In this document: piece by piece, positions 51,051-59,146 of the stretch
How the letters are laid out: every line of letters begins with the position of its first letter
How positions within the stretch are numbered: position 1 is the stretch's first letter
Source: Bacteroidales bacterium
GTDB taxonomy: Bacteria > Bacteroidota > Bacteroidia > Bacteroidales > UBA932
Reading direction: 5' to 3'
Assembly: GCA_017469745.1 (NCBI GenBank)
Contig: JAFUFS010000001.1
Coordinates: forward strand, 50,581-114,580
DNA: 64,000 nt
Notes under the pieces: generated by a model
Told to the model about the DNA's origin: nothing
The model's input: only the letters and a program-made list of their open reading frames with translations
Databases searched by the model: none
Made by a program: the position numbers and the translations under genes

Positions 51051-51686
51051 ATGAAGATCAAGTACATAGTAGCGGCCTTTGTCGCAGTGTTGTTGGGCGC
51101 AGCAGGCCTTAATGCCCAAACTCCTGAGGAAATCGTCAAGAAGATGTCTGTCCAGTTGGACAGGGCTGAAGCCGAAGGCTTGATAATGGATCTGAACATA
51201 AAGATGCCTATCGTCGGAACAGTCAAGTCCCACAATATGGTCTTGGGAAAGAAGATGAAAACTGTCGCGACCGGGAAGGACAAGAAGGCCATCATGTGGA
51301 TGAATGAGACCACAAAGTGGGAATATGACCAGCAGACCAATGAAATTGTAATCACATCGAATGAACCGTCCAAAGACAAGGATAAGGGCAATTCGGAAAT
51401 GAAAGCATTCGACAGCCTGACAGACGGTTATGACCTGGTCCTTGAGAAAGAGACTGCCGATGCCTGGTACATACTCTGCAAGAAGTCAAAGTCCAACAAG
51501 GATAAGGATGATCCCAACAAGATGAATCTTGCCGTGTCCAAGGCTACCAATTTACCCATCTACCTGAGGATGAAGCAGTCAGTAGTTACTGTCAGCATCG
51601 AGAATGTGGGCATCGGTGTTTCCGAGAAGAGCGTCACCTTCAATCCGGCCGAATATCCCAATGCTAAGATAATCGATAAGAGATAA
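51051..51686 (+). CDS. LolA-like outer-membrane lipoprotein carrier protein
   Basis: A 211-residue periplasmic protein with a signal peptide ending near LNAQ. The unclosed beta-barrel pattern of the LolA family is suggested by TPEEIVKKMSVQLD, then LIMDLNIKM, KMKTVATGKDKKAIMWMNETTKWEYD (bases 51258-51332) and an extended C-terminal strand region. It may carry lipoproteins or sense lipids. It starts divergently from the permease 2-1 operon and shares its regulatory region. It ends five bases before the PAP2-VanX gene. The family call is moderate. Confidence 0.7.
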   Translation: MKIKYIVAAFVAVLLGAAGLNAQTPEEIVKKMSVQLDRAEAEGLIMDLNIKMPIVGTVKSHNMVLGKKMKTVATGKDKKAIMWMNETTKWEYDQQTNEIVITSNEPSKDKDKGNSEMKAFDSLTDGYDLVLEKETADAWYILCKKSKSNKDKDDPNKMNLAVSKATNLPIYLRMKQSVVTVSIENVGIGVSEKSVTFNPAEYPNAKIIDKR

Positions 51687-51691
51687 GTTCC

Positions 51692-53065
51692 ATGAGGCTT
51701 TATTTTGTTGCCATCCTTTCCCTCCTTGGCAGCGTCTTAGCGTGGTCACAGGAGAAGCCTGTGTATTTTACTACAGAGCAGCTTCCGGACCTTGTTAAAT
51801 GCCTTCCGGCCCCTCCTGAAAAGGGAACTCCTGCATTCAAGTTGGATGTCCAGCGTTACAATTGGGGAAAGCAGGAGAGAAAGGATCCCGCTCGTGCTGA
51901 AATGGCCCGTAGGGATGCAGTCTGGACGTATGAGGCCCTTCTGGACGAACTGGACGACAATTTCGGCATGGCAGTGTCGGAGGAAAAGACCCCGGCTATC
52001 TGGAACGTACTAGAAAGGAGCCTGCGCACTGTGGATCAGATTAGGGTGGCCCCGAAGGCCTGGTTCCACCGCATCCGTCCTTTTGAATATTTCAAGGAGA
52101 CGACACTGACCGGCGAAGATGACGTTCTTCGTGGCGAAGGAAGTTATCCTTCCGGCCATACCATCCGCTCCTGGCTCGCCGCCATGCTCCTTTCGGAGGT
52201 GAACCCTGCCGTGGCCGATTATGTCTATTCCAGGGCTTGGGAATATGGTAACAGCCGCGTGATCGCCGGCGCCCACTGGCAGAGCGATGTGGATGCGAGC
52301 CGAGTGGCAGCCAGCATCGGCTTCGCAAGTCTTCAGGCCAGTCCTGAATTCCAAGAGGACATGGCCGCCGCCCGCGAGGAGTTTTCCCGCCTGTCGATCG
52401 GCCGTGACTATTTCGTGAAGATCACCGAGGTTGTTCCGGATGTGGTTCTTGAGATAAGATATTTCAGCACCTACAACTTCGTAGGCAGCAGGGTAGACGG
52501 TTATGAAGAACCTACGGCACTGCTCACCAAGGAGGCTGCCGACAGCCTGAAGGCCGTCAGCGACGATGTGAAGGCACAGGGCTACCGCCTCAAGATCTAT
52601 GACGCTTACCGTCCGCAGAAAGCCGTTTCCCATTTCGTTCGCTGGGCGGCTGACCGTTCTGACACCTTGATGAAGAAGGCCTTCTACCCCGACCTTGACA
52701 AGAGCGTGCTTTTCGAGCAGGAATATATCATGGAGAAGAGCGGCCATTCCCGTGGTTCGACCGTTGACCTGACGCTTATCGATGGGATAACCGGCAAAGA
52801 CATCGACATGGGCGGCACCTTCGACTGGTTTGGCCCGGAGAGTCATCCTGACTTCTGCGGCAATCCTGACACCGGCGAATATAACGGCGACAACCACAAG
52901 AGCCCAGCCTCCCGGAGCATCACCCCCGAGCAGTTCGCCAACCGAATGGTCCTTCGCGAAGCCATGCTCCGCCACGGCTTCAAGGCCCTCGACAGCGAAT
53001 GGTGGCACTTTACCCTCCGTGACGAGCCCTTCCCGGACACCTATTTCACCTTCCCGGTGGAATAG
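51692..53065 (+). CDS. PAP2 acid phosphatase-VanX D-Ala-D-Ala dipeptidase fusion
   Basis: A 457-residue exported protein with two enzyme domains. Residues about 60-220 hold the complete PAP2 motif: Lys122 and Arg129-Pro130, Pro153-Ser-Gly-His156, and Ser188-Arg189 with His196 and Asp200. Residues about 235-457 form a VanX/M15D dipeptidase, with His352 and Asp359 (SGHSRGSTVDLT), Glu436 and His439 (SEWWH). PAP2 enzymes remove phosphates, for example from undecaprenyl pyrophosphate; VanX cleaves D-Ala-D-Ala. The pairing suggests a single protein for cell-wall precursor or turnover-product salvage. All catalytic residues are present in both halves. Confidence 0.92.
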   Translation: MRLYFVAILSLLGSVLAWSQEKPVYFTTEQLPDLVKCLPAPPEKGTPAFKLDVQRYNWGKQERKDPARAEMARRDAVWTYEALLDELDDNFGMAVSEEKTPAIWNVLERSLRTVDQIRVAPKAWFHRIRPFEYFKETTLTGEDDVLRGEGSYPSGHTIRSWLAAMLLSEVNPAVADYVYSRAWEYGNSRVIAGAHWQSDVDASRVAASIGFASLQASPEFQEDMAAAREEFSRLSIGRDYFVKITEVVPDVVLEIRYFSTYNFVGSRVDGYEEPTALLTKEAADSLKAVSDDVKAQGYRLKIYDAYRPQKAVSHFVRWAADRSDTLMKKAFYPDLDKSVLFEQEYIMEKSGHSRGSTVDLTLIDGITGKDIDMGGTFDWFGPESHPDFCGNPDTGEYNGDNHKSPASRSITPEQFANRMVLREAMLRHGFKALDSEWWHFTLRDEPFPDTYFTFPVE

Positions 53066-53068
53066 AAT

Positions 53069-53095
53069 GTCATTCTGAGCGCAGCGAAGAATCTA
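53069..53095 (-). repeat. Short dispersed repeat (copy g) overlapping the permease 3 stop
   Basis: On the minus strand it begins TAGATTCTTCGCTGCGCTCA, where TAG is the permease 3 stop. Confidence 0.85.
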
Positions 53096-55402
53096 TTCCT
53101 TTTTCAGTTCCGTTGCCGGATTCGTCCTGGCGGCCTTGAGGGTCTGCCAGAGGACGGAGAGAAGGGCTATGAGAGCGGCGGCAATGACTGCGACCGCAAA
53201 GACCCAGCCGTAGCCCGAGATCCTGTAGGAATATTGCTCCAGGAGCTTTCCGGCGAGCCAGACCGCAAGCGGTACGGCCACGACGGCAGCTATGGCCATC
53301 AAGACAAGATATTCAAGGACGGTCTTCTTGACCTCTCCTTCGACGGTGCTTCCGAACACCTTCCGTACCGCGATATCCCTGGAACTCTCATCCGCGTAGT
53401 AGCCGCTCATGGCCACGAGGCCGAGGGCCGACAAGAGCAGGCTCAAAAGCATGAACAGCCTGACCAGCGAAAGCCTGTCCTTCACCTCCGCAAGGTTCTC
53501 AGAAATTATCTCAGGAATATATCCGAACATGTAAGGCTTGTCTTCAATCCCGTTGCGCTCGATGCTTAGATCCCTGTAATGCTCGTACAGGCTCTTCCGT
53601 GCTTCCTTCTTGTCTCCGGCCGTCTCGATAAGCAGGCCGTATTGCTCCTCTGGCGGCCCTATCAGGACGTAACTCCCGGTTCCGGAATCGTACCTCAGCA
53701 CATCGTTCGGGGCGAAATCTCCTATAATTCCCCCGATCGACCGGCCGGTGACGTAGTGCTGGCTGAGATTCTCAGTGTTCCTGTCCACTCCGAATCGGGT
53801 CATCTCCTTCTCTGAGATCCAGATTGTCCCGATGGCAGGTTCCTCGAACTTCTCCTTGACGTCAAACCCGAACATGTCGAAAGCAGTGGCGTCGCAATTC
53901 AGGACGGCCAGGCTCAAGAGTTTGCCTTCCTTGTCCTCGGTAACCATCTCCTCGACCATTCCCGGGAAATAAGTGCTGTGGCCGATCCTGCTGACGCAAG
54001 AAAGGGACGAAGCCTTCTCTTCAAATGCTGTCTGAAGGTCGAAGTCGCTTAGCTGGACATAGAAATCGTTGTCCACATCCGCTCCGAGAGGGCGGCCCAT
54101 CATGTGTGAGACTTGCAGCCCCATCACGATGGCCAGTGCCAGGAGGACGATGGAGAACACGTGCTGCAGGACTATGAACACCTTGCTGAACACGTGCTTG
54201 TTTTTGGCCCGGAACTCTCCCTTGACGACCGAGATGGCCGGGAATCGGGTGCTTATCCAAGCAGGAAGGCTTCCCTGGATGAAGGAGACAAGGAGTATGA
54301 ATATGGCATAAACAGCCAGCCAACCCGGGGAATATCTGACCTGTACCGGAATGCTGCCTCCGATGATGCGGTTGAACCAGGGCGTAAGAGCCTCGGCGAG
54401 AAGGACTGCGAGCAGGAAGCATACTGTCGTGAACAGGATCGACTCCAGGATCCGGTTCCCGAACAGGCTTTCCTTCGAGGCTCCCAGCACCCTTCTGGTG
54501 GCCATTTCCCTGGCCCGCTTTCCCGTCATGGACACGCAGAGATTGATGTAATTGAATATCGCCGAGATGAGGAGGATTATAGTGATCAGCAGGATGATCC
54601 TTGTGTAAAAGCGGCTTCCGCTTTTGAGACTCTGGTTGTTGGCGGGGGAGTACCAGAGTTCGTCGTACCTGACTAATCCACTGTCCTCCAGGAAGTTCCT
54701 GGCTCCGAAAGCGTCAAAGGCCTTGGCCGCTAGGGAGTCGGCCTTCACTTCAAGTGCCGCCCTTTCGGTGCCTTTCTTGACTTTTACGAACGGGATCACA
54801 TCCAGCATGTGCGGCCTGTTTTTCCTGTTGGTGAGGTTCTCGATGCTGACTATCACATCCGGCTCCCCGAAAATCGGGTTTGGTGTGTCCTTGATAACCG
54901 CGGAGATGGTGTACTTCCCATCGATGACCTTGCCGATAGCCGCCGCCTCGCCGCCAATGCGGTTGGCGAAGGACCTTGAAATAATGGCGTTGGAGATGTC
55001 GTTCAGGACCGTGGCGTTTCCTCTATCGAATTCGGAAGGGAATATGTCGAAAAAGTCACCGCCGACCATGCACTCTTGGACATGGTATTTAGCGCCGTCA
55101 ATATCGATGGTGCTCTCTTCCTTCGACATCGCTTTCCAGAACATGGCGGCCTTCTCCACCTCGGGAATATCCTCCTTTGCCTGAAGGGCGGTTCCCCAGG
55201 AAAAGCCGACGCCGGAACTGCCGCGCATCGACCTGTAGAAAGTGTACACATCCTTGTAGTCCGGGACGTTCCTGGTCATCTGTCTCTGGAGCCAGACGAA
55301 ATGACCCGTCAGCAGCACGAACGCCAGGCTCACGATAAGCCCCACTGCCTCGATGGCCGTGTACAGTTTGTTTCTGCTTAAGAATTTCAGGTAACTTCTC
55401 AT
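53093..55402 (-). CDS. ABC transporter permease, FtsX/MacB type (permease 3)
   Basis: A 769-residue double FtsX permease that begins MRSYLKFLSRNKLYTAIEAV and ends RTNPATELKKE. KRAREMATRRVLGASKESLF and SRDIAVRKVFGSTVEGE are its coupling regions. It is divergent from ORF6N gene 1 with 51 bases between starts. The gene pair (permease plus divergent ORF6N) recurs as permease 4 with ORF6N gene 2, with closely similar spacer sequence, so this is one unit of a segmental duplication. A short dispersed repeat supplies its stop. Confidence 0.9.
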   Translation of the reverse strand: MRSYLKFLSRNKLYTAIEAVGLIVSLAFVLLTGHFVWLQRQMTRNVPDYKDVYTFYRSMRGSSGVGFSWGTALQAKEDIPEVEKAAMFWKAMSKEESTIDIDGAKYHVQECMVGGDFFDIFPSEFDRGNATVLNDISNAIISRSFANRIGGEAAAIGKVIDGKYTISAVIKDTPNPIFGEPDVIVSIENLTNRKNRPHMLDVIPFVKVKKGTERAALEVKADSLAAKAFDAFGARNFLEDSGLVRYDELWYSPANNQSLKSGSRFYTRIILLITIILLISAIFNYINLCVSMTGKRAREMATRRVLGASKESLFGNRILESILFTTVCFLLAVLLAEALTPWFNRIIGGSIPVQVRYSPGWLAVYAIFILLVSFIQGSLPAWISTRFPAISVVKGEFRAKNKHVFSKVFIVLQHVFSIVLLALAIVMGLQVSHMMGRPLGADVDNDFYVQLSDFDLQTAFEEKASSLSCVSRIGHSTYFPGMVEEMVTEDKEGKLLSLAVLNCDATAFDMFGFDVKEKFEEPAIGTIWISEKEMTRFGVDRNTENLSQHYVTGRSIGGIIGDFAPNDVLRYDSGTGSYVLIGPPEEQYGLLIETAGDKKEARKSLYEHYRDLSIERNGIEDKPYMFGYIPEIISENLAEVKDRLSLVRLFMLLSLLLSALGLVAMSGYYADESSRDIAVRKVFGSTVEGEVKKTVLEYLVLMAIAAVVAVPLAVWLAGKLLEQYSYRISGYGWVFAVAVIAAALIALLSVLWQTLKAARTNPATELKKE

Positions 55403-55419
55403 GTTTGGTAGGATTCTGC

Positions 55420-55427
55420 TATATTTG
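55420..55427 (+). promoter_or_regulatory. Predicted -7 element for ORF6N gene 1
   Basis: TATATTTG, exact consensus, 26 bases before the ATG at 55454; conserved at the same distance before ORF6N gene 2. Confidence 0.55.
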
Positions 55428-55453
55428 TAGAGTTATAATCTAAACTGTTTATT

Positions 55454-56398
55454 ATGAATAACGAAATAGTTCTTGTTCAAGACCTTATCCATGAGATCCG
55501 TGGAAAGAAAGTGATGCTGGACTTCGATCTGGCAAGGTTGTACCATGTGGAGACTAAAGCCTTAAACCAGGCCGTTAAGAGGAATATAAAAAGGTTTCCT
55601 CCAGATTTTATGTTCCAATTGAGCGCCGAGGAATACCAAGTTATCCGGTCACAAAATGTGACCGGATTGAAACGAAACACATCCGCCCCGCCTTTCGCTT
55701 TTACTGAGCAAGGTGTCGCGATGTTGTCAGGTTTATTGAAGAGTGATGTCGCTATTTCAGCCGACATCGCTATTATGCGAGCGTTTGTCCGGGTCCGGGA
55801 GTACTTGCTTGCTGCCTCATCGGTTACGCTGGAATTAAATGAACTCAGGGCCAGAGTTGATCTGCTGAAACAAGAACAGGAGGAAAACATGGAAGCAATG
55901 AACGACTTATCCGAAGACCTAAGGCAAGACATTGACAACCTATACTTGGCAATAGGCGAGCTCTCCTCAAAGATAGATGAGAAGCGGAAAGAGCCGAGGC
56001 AACGGATAGGTTTTAAACAATATGTCATTCTGAGCGTAGCGAAGGATCTATTCTTTCTTCAGTTCGGTTGCCGGGTTGGTGCGGGCGGCCTTCAGGGTCT
56101 GCCAGAGTACGGCGAGGAAGGAGATCACAAGTGCGATGACCGCGGCCACGACAAATATCCACCAATAGCCTTCCAGCCTGTAAATGAAGTCTTTAAGATA
56201 TTCCTGCGCAGCATAGACGGCTATTGGGATTCCGATCAGGCAGGCAATGCCGACAAGGATCATATAATCCCGGATCGTGCGCCTGGCCTCGCTGTTAACA
56301 GTTCCACCAAAGACCTTCCGGACGGCGATGTCACGGGATTTCTCATCGGCATAGTATGTACTCATGGCCAACAGGCCCAGGAGGGAGATAAGAATTGA
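55454..56398 (+). CDS. ORF6N domain protein 1, 3' end altered by a repeat
   Basis: An N-terminal ORF6N (KilA-N-related, DNA-binding) domain: [21 protein letters not shown] split over bases 55508-55570, then FPPDFMFQLSAEEYQVI and [14 protein letters not shown] coiled coil (about residues 135-180) follows. From residue 190 the frame runs into a short dispersed repeat (VILSVAKDLF) and then 350 bases antisense to permease 4, which is not native sequence. The true gene probably ended near 56021. Proteins of this type are common in phages and mobile elements; the role here is unknown. Confidence 0.7.
   Translation: MNNEIVLVQDLIHEIRGKKVMLDFDLARLYHVETKALNQAVKRNIKRFPPDFMFQLSAEEYQVIRSQNVTGLKRNTSAPPFAFTEQGVAMLSGLLKSDVAISADIAIMRAFVRVREYLLAASSVTLELNELRARVDLLKQEQEENMEAMNDLSEDLRQDIDNLYLAIGELSSKIDEKRKEPRQRIGFKQYVILSVAKDLFFLQFGCRVGAGGLQGLPEYGEEGDHKCDDRGHDKYPPIAFQPVNEVFKIFLRSIDGYWDSDQAGNADKDHIIPDRAPGLAVNSSTKDLPDGDVTGFLIGIVCTHGQQAQEGDKN
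56023..56050 (-). repeat. Short dispersed repeat (copy h) overlapping the permease 4 stop
   Basis: On the minus strand TAGATCCTTCGCTACGCTCA; TAG is the permease 4 stop. On the plus strand it is read through by ORF6N gene 1. Confidence 0.85.
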
Positions 56399-58330
56399 AA
56401 GCATCATAAAAATCTCCACCAGGCGCATGTTGTTGCGGGCGGGTTTCCAGGCCTCGGCTATGGTCTCGTCTATCCAGGAAGGGTAATTCAAATACACCTC
56501 ACGATCCTTTGCATAGGCCTCATAGGTTTCCATAATCTTCGAATATGCTTCTTGCCGATCCCCGGTCGTCTCGATGACAAGGCTGCCGGCCCACATGTCG
56601 TCCGGACGGATGGATATAATGGCATGTTCCTCTTCTCCCATATTGGAGTTGTTTGTTGGAAAGGCCCTGAAGATGCCTGCCAGTTGATCGCAGCCATTCG
56701 TCCGCTGTGAAAGTACGCTGATATCGTGATACTTATCGTCAAAGCCACTCGCGGCAAAACTTTCGTCAGAAAACCAGACGCTGTTGACGACCGGTGCGTT
56801 GTAATCCTTCAGAATATCGAATTCGAACATCTGAAAAGCAGTGCTGTCCATCCTGTAGAAGCGGTACATAATGTCCTGGCCGTCTCTTGTCTTGCTATAT
56901 TGCCCGCCGGCACTGATGCCAGGAGTGCCGGCGCATTTGCCGATACGTTTTACGAAAGGAAGTCGTAAGAGAGCGTCTTTCAGAGGATCTGGATCGTCTT
57001 CGGTGATGAATGAGAGATTGAACTTGTCAGAGAAGTTGTAATTCATCGGCCGCTTTTGTGTCTTGCGAGCCTGGGCCTCCATGGTGATGGCAAGAGCGAT
57101 CAAAACGACGGACATCGCGCTTTGAAGCACAATGAATATTTTGCTGAAGACCATCTTTGTCTTGCGCCGGAAGCCTCCCTTCATCACCTCCAACGCGTTG
57201 TACCGTCCCGCCATAATTGCCGGGATGACACCGCAAAGGCTCCCGACCGCGATGATAATTCCGATATATGCGAGAACATAACCGGGTGTCCAAGCTACCC
57301 GGATAGGCACGTCAGGATTGCTCAGCAGCCTGTTCATCAAAGGGGTGAAAGCCTCGGCGAGCAGAAGTCCAGCACCAAAGCAAATAGCTGTGAATATGAC
57401 GGATTCGCTAATGTACTTGCCGACTATCCGCCCTCTTGGTGCCCCGGACAATTGCCTGACGGCCATCTCCTTCGCTCTTTTGCCAGTGAGCGCTACGGAT
57501 AGATTGATGTAATTGAAAATCGCTGAGATCAGGAGCAGGAGTCCCACCAGCAGCAGTGTCCGGATAGTTTTCAGGTCTCCGTGGAGGAACCGGCTTCCAG
57601 TGTCCTTGAAAAACAACTCATCGAAACGGAATAGTTCCAGGTGGTCAAAAAATGACCGTCCGTACGTATCCGGATACACCCTCTTACAAACCGCTTCCAG
57701 TTTATCATACAGCACTTGCCGCTCCGTGCCGGGATGTACTTTAATGAAGCAGATGGTACTTCCGTAATTATCAAAAGGTTGCCAGGAGTCTTTAAAGTTC
57801 TCAATAGGGAGGAAAGCCTCATTGTCCCTCATAATCGTTCCCTTCGAATCTTCGATAATGGCCGCGACGGTATACTCCTTCCCGCTCAGTTCTAGTCTGT
57901 TCCCAAGAGAAAGATCCATTCTTCGCGCGAATGATTCCGTCACTATGATGTTCGACGGTGATGACAGTACATCCGGACTTCCTTCCACAAAATGGTAGTT
58001 TGGCAGCAACTCGAAAAACTGACGGTCAACGGCTCCTCCCCACAAAACTTCATTTTTCCCGTAAGAAGGTGCGACGCTACAGTACCTGGCTATCGTCTCT
58101 ATCTCAGGAATCTCAGTGATGACATCCGGAAATCCATAAGTCAGTCCCGGATAATCTGGCAGTCCGGGCAGATATATACTCTCCCTGTACGGATTCTCAC
58201 GTGTCACAGCGAATTGTTGCCACACATAGCTGCCGATAATGATCACGAAGGCCAGGCTCACAATAAGTCCTACCGCCTCGATGGCCGTGTACAGTTTGTT
58301 TCTGCTTAAGAACTTCAGGTAGCTTCTCAT
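56048..58330 (-). CDS. ABC transporter permease, FtsX/MacB type (permease 4)
   Basis: A 760-residue double FtsX permease with the shared start (MRSYLKFLSRNKLYTAIEAV) and shared end (RTNPATELKKE). KRAKEMAVRQLSGAPRGR and SRDIAVRKVFGGTVNSE are the coupling regions. It is closest in pattern to permease 1 (both have a Pro-Gly-rich TPGISAGGQYSK or GINPGGQYA segment in the second core). It is divergent from ORF6N gene 2. Both ends are defined by copies of the short dispersed repeat, at 56023 and, beyond ORF6N gene 2, at 58707. Confidence 0.9.
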   Translation of the reverse strand: MRSYLKFLSRNKLYTAIEAVGLIVSLAFVIIIGSYVWQQFAVTRENPYRESIYLPGLPDYPGLTYGFPDVITEIPEIETIARYCSVAPSYGKNEVLWGGAVDRQFFELLPNYHFVEGSPDVLSSPSNIIVTESFARRMDLSLGNRLELSGKEYTVAAIIEDSKGTIMRDNEAFLPIENFKDSWQPFDNYGSTICFIKVHPGTERQVLYDKLEAVCKRVYPDTYGRSFFDHLELFRFDELFFKDTGSRFLHGDLKTIRTLLLVGLLLLISAIFNYINLSVALTGKRAKEMAVRQLSGAPRGRIVGKYISESVIFTAICFGAGLLLAEAFTPLMNRLLSNPDVPIRVAWTPGYVLAYIGIIIAVGSLCGVIPAIMAGRYNALEVMKGGFRRKTKMVFSKIFIVLQSAMSVVLIALAITMEAQARKTQKRPMNYNFSDKFNLSFITEDDPDPLKDALLRLPFVKRIGKCAGTPGISAGGQYSKTRDGQDIMYRFYRMDSTAFQMFEFDILKDYNAPVVNSVWFSDESFAASGFDDKYHDISVLSQRTNGCDQLAGIFRAFPTNNSNMGEEEHAIISIRPDDMWAGSLVIETTGDRQEAYSKIMETYEAYAKDREVYLNYPSWIDETIAEAWKPARNNMRLVEIFMMLSILISLLGLLAMSTYYADEKSRDIAVRKVFGGTVNSEARRTIRDYMILVGIACLIGIPIAVYAAQEYLKDFIYRLEGYWWIFVVAAVIALVISFLAVLWQTLKAARTNPATELKKE

Positions 58331-58347
58331 ATTTGACAGGAATCTGT

Positions 58348-58355
58348 TATATTTG
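58348..58355 (+). promoter_or_regulatory. Predicted -7 element for ORF6N gene 2
   Basis: TATATTTG, exact consensus, 26 bases before the ATG at 58382. Confidence 0.55.
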
Positions 58356-58381
58356 TGACGTTACTATCTAAACTGTTTATT

Positions 58382-58717
58382 ATGAAAGACGAAATTGTTC
58401 TTGTTCAAGACCTTATCCATGAGATCCGTGGAAAGAAGGTGATGCTGGACTTCGATCTGGCAAGGTTGTACCAAGTGGAGACAAAAGCCTTGAAGCAGGC
58501 GGTGCGTAGGAATCTGGATCGATTTCCAGATGATTTTATGTTTACCTTGTCCCAAGAAGAGTACAATTCATTGAAAATCAGTTTGAGGTCACAATTTGTG
58601 ACCTCAAACGATGGGTCAAAAAGAGATAAATATACACGGTATGCTCCTTTCGCTTTTACCGAGCAAGGAGTCGCGATGCTAATATCCCCTTCATTCTTGT
58701 TTTTCTTGTCATTCTGA
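58382..58717 (+). pseudogene. Truncated ORF6N domain protein 2
   Basis: The first 35 or so codons are nearly identical at DNA level to ORF6N gene 1 ([20 protein letters not shown]), and the domain runs to [10 protein letters not shown]. There the family sequence stops and unrelated hydrophobic residues ([12 protein letters not shown]) lead to a stop inside a short dispersed repeat. The coiled-coil half present in copy 1 is missing. Only 111 residues remain, so this is probably a pseudogene, although the DNA-binding part is whole. Confidence 0.75.
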
Positions 58718-58738
58718 GAGCGAAGCTCGAGGAATCTA
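58707..58738 (+). repeat. Short dispersed repeat (copy i) at the ORF6N 2 break
   Basis: TGTCATTCTGAGAGCGAAGC then TCGAGGAATCTA. It marks the point where ORF6N gene 2 is cut. Confidence 0.75.
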
Positions 58739-58749
58739 AAAATTGAACT

Positions 58750-59031
58750 ATGTACATAACTTATTACACTTACATAATGTCCAGTAACAACAATTCCACG
58801 TTGTACATCGGTGTCACCGACGACTTGGAAAGAAGAGTCGCTGAGCATAAGTCCGGCAGTGGATCTGTATTTACCGCAAAATATCATTGTTACAAACTTG
58901 TTTACTATGAATCTTTCTCTGACATTATACAAGCGATCTCAAGGGAGAAACAACTGAAGGGTTGGAAACGTGTAAGGAAAGATGCTTTGATTGATAGTGT
59001 GAATAAACAGCGTATTGATTTGCTTCCTTAG
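58750..59031 (+). CDS. GIY-YIG domain protein
   Basis: A 93-residue GIY-YIG superfamily protein of the small UPF0213-like group. YYTYIMSSNNNSTLYIGVT gives the GIY-YIG pair, followed by LERRVAEH (Arg) and REKQLKGWKR, where the conserved Glu and Lys region lies. These stand-alone domains are possible nucleases of unknown role. It sits between two repeats in the space between duplicated units, and its TAG stop is the first codon of the next repeat copy. Confidence 0.85.
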   Translation: MYITYYTYIMSSNNNSTLYIGVTDDLERRVAEHKSGSGSVFTAKYHCYKLVYYESFSDIIQAISREKQLKGWKRVRKDALIDSVNKQRIDLLP

Positions 59032-59092
59032 ATTCTTCGCTTCGCTCAGAATGACATTGTTGCTCAGAATGACATTGTCGCTCAGAACGACA
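59029..59092 (+). repeat. Short dispersed repeat (copy j), overlapping the GIY-YIG stop
   Basis: TAGATTCTTCGCTTCGCTCA then GAATGACA, followed by two partial tandem units (TTGCTCAGAATGACA and TCGCTCAGAACGACA). TAG is the GIY-YIG stop. Confidence 0.85.
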
Positions 59093-59118
59093 GATAAAGG
59101 TTATCTTGACCATATTAC

Positions 59119-59146
59119 TGTCATTCTGAGCGTAGCGAAGGATCTA
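59119..59146 (-). repeat. Short dispersed repeat (copy k) overlapping the permease 5 stop
   Basis: On the minus strand TAGATCCTTCGCTACGCTCA, identical to the copy at permease 4; TAG is the permease 5 stop. It faces copy j, 26 bases away. Confidence 0.85.

Noticed and set aside
51692-53065. VanX half as evidence of a glycopeptide resistance cluster
   Set aside because: No vanH, vanA or vanRS-like genes are in the window; a chromosomal VanX-like dipeptidase can serve D-Ala-D-Ala recycling.
56051-56398. C-terminal part of ORF6N protein 1 as a real domain
   Set aside because: It is antisense to the conserved end of permease 4 and begins inside a repeat; kept only as read-through.
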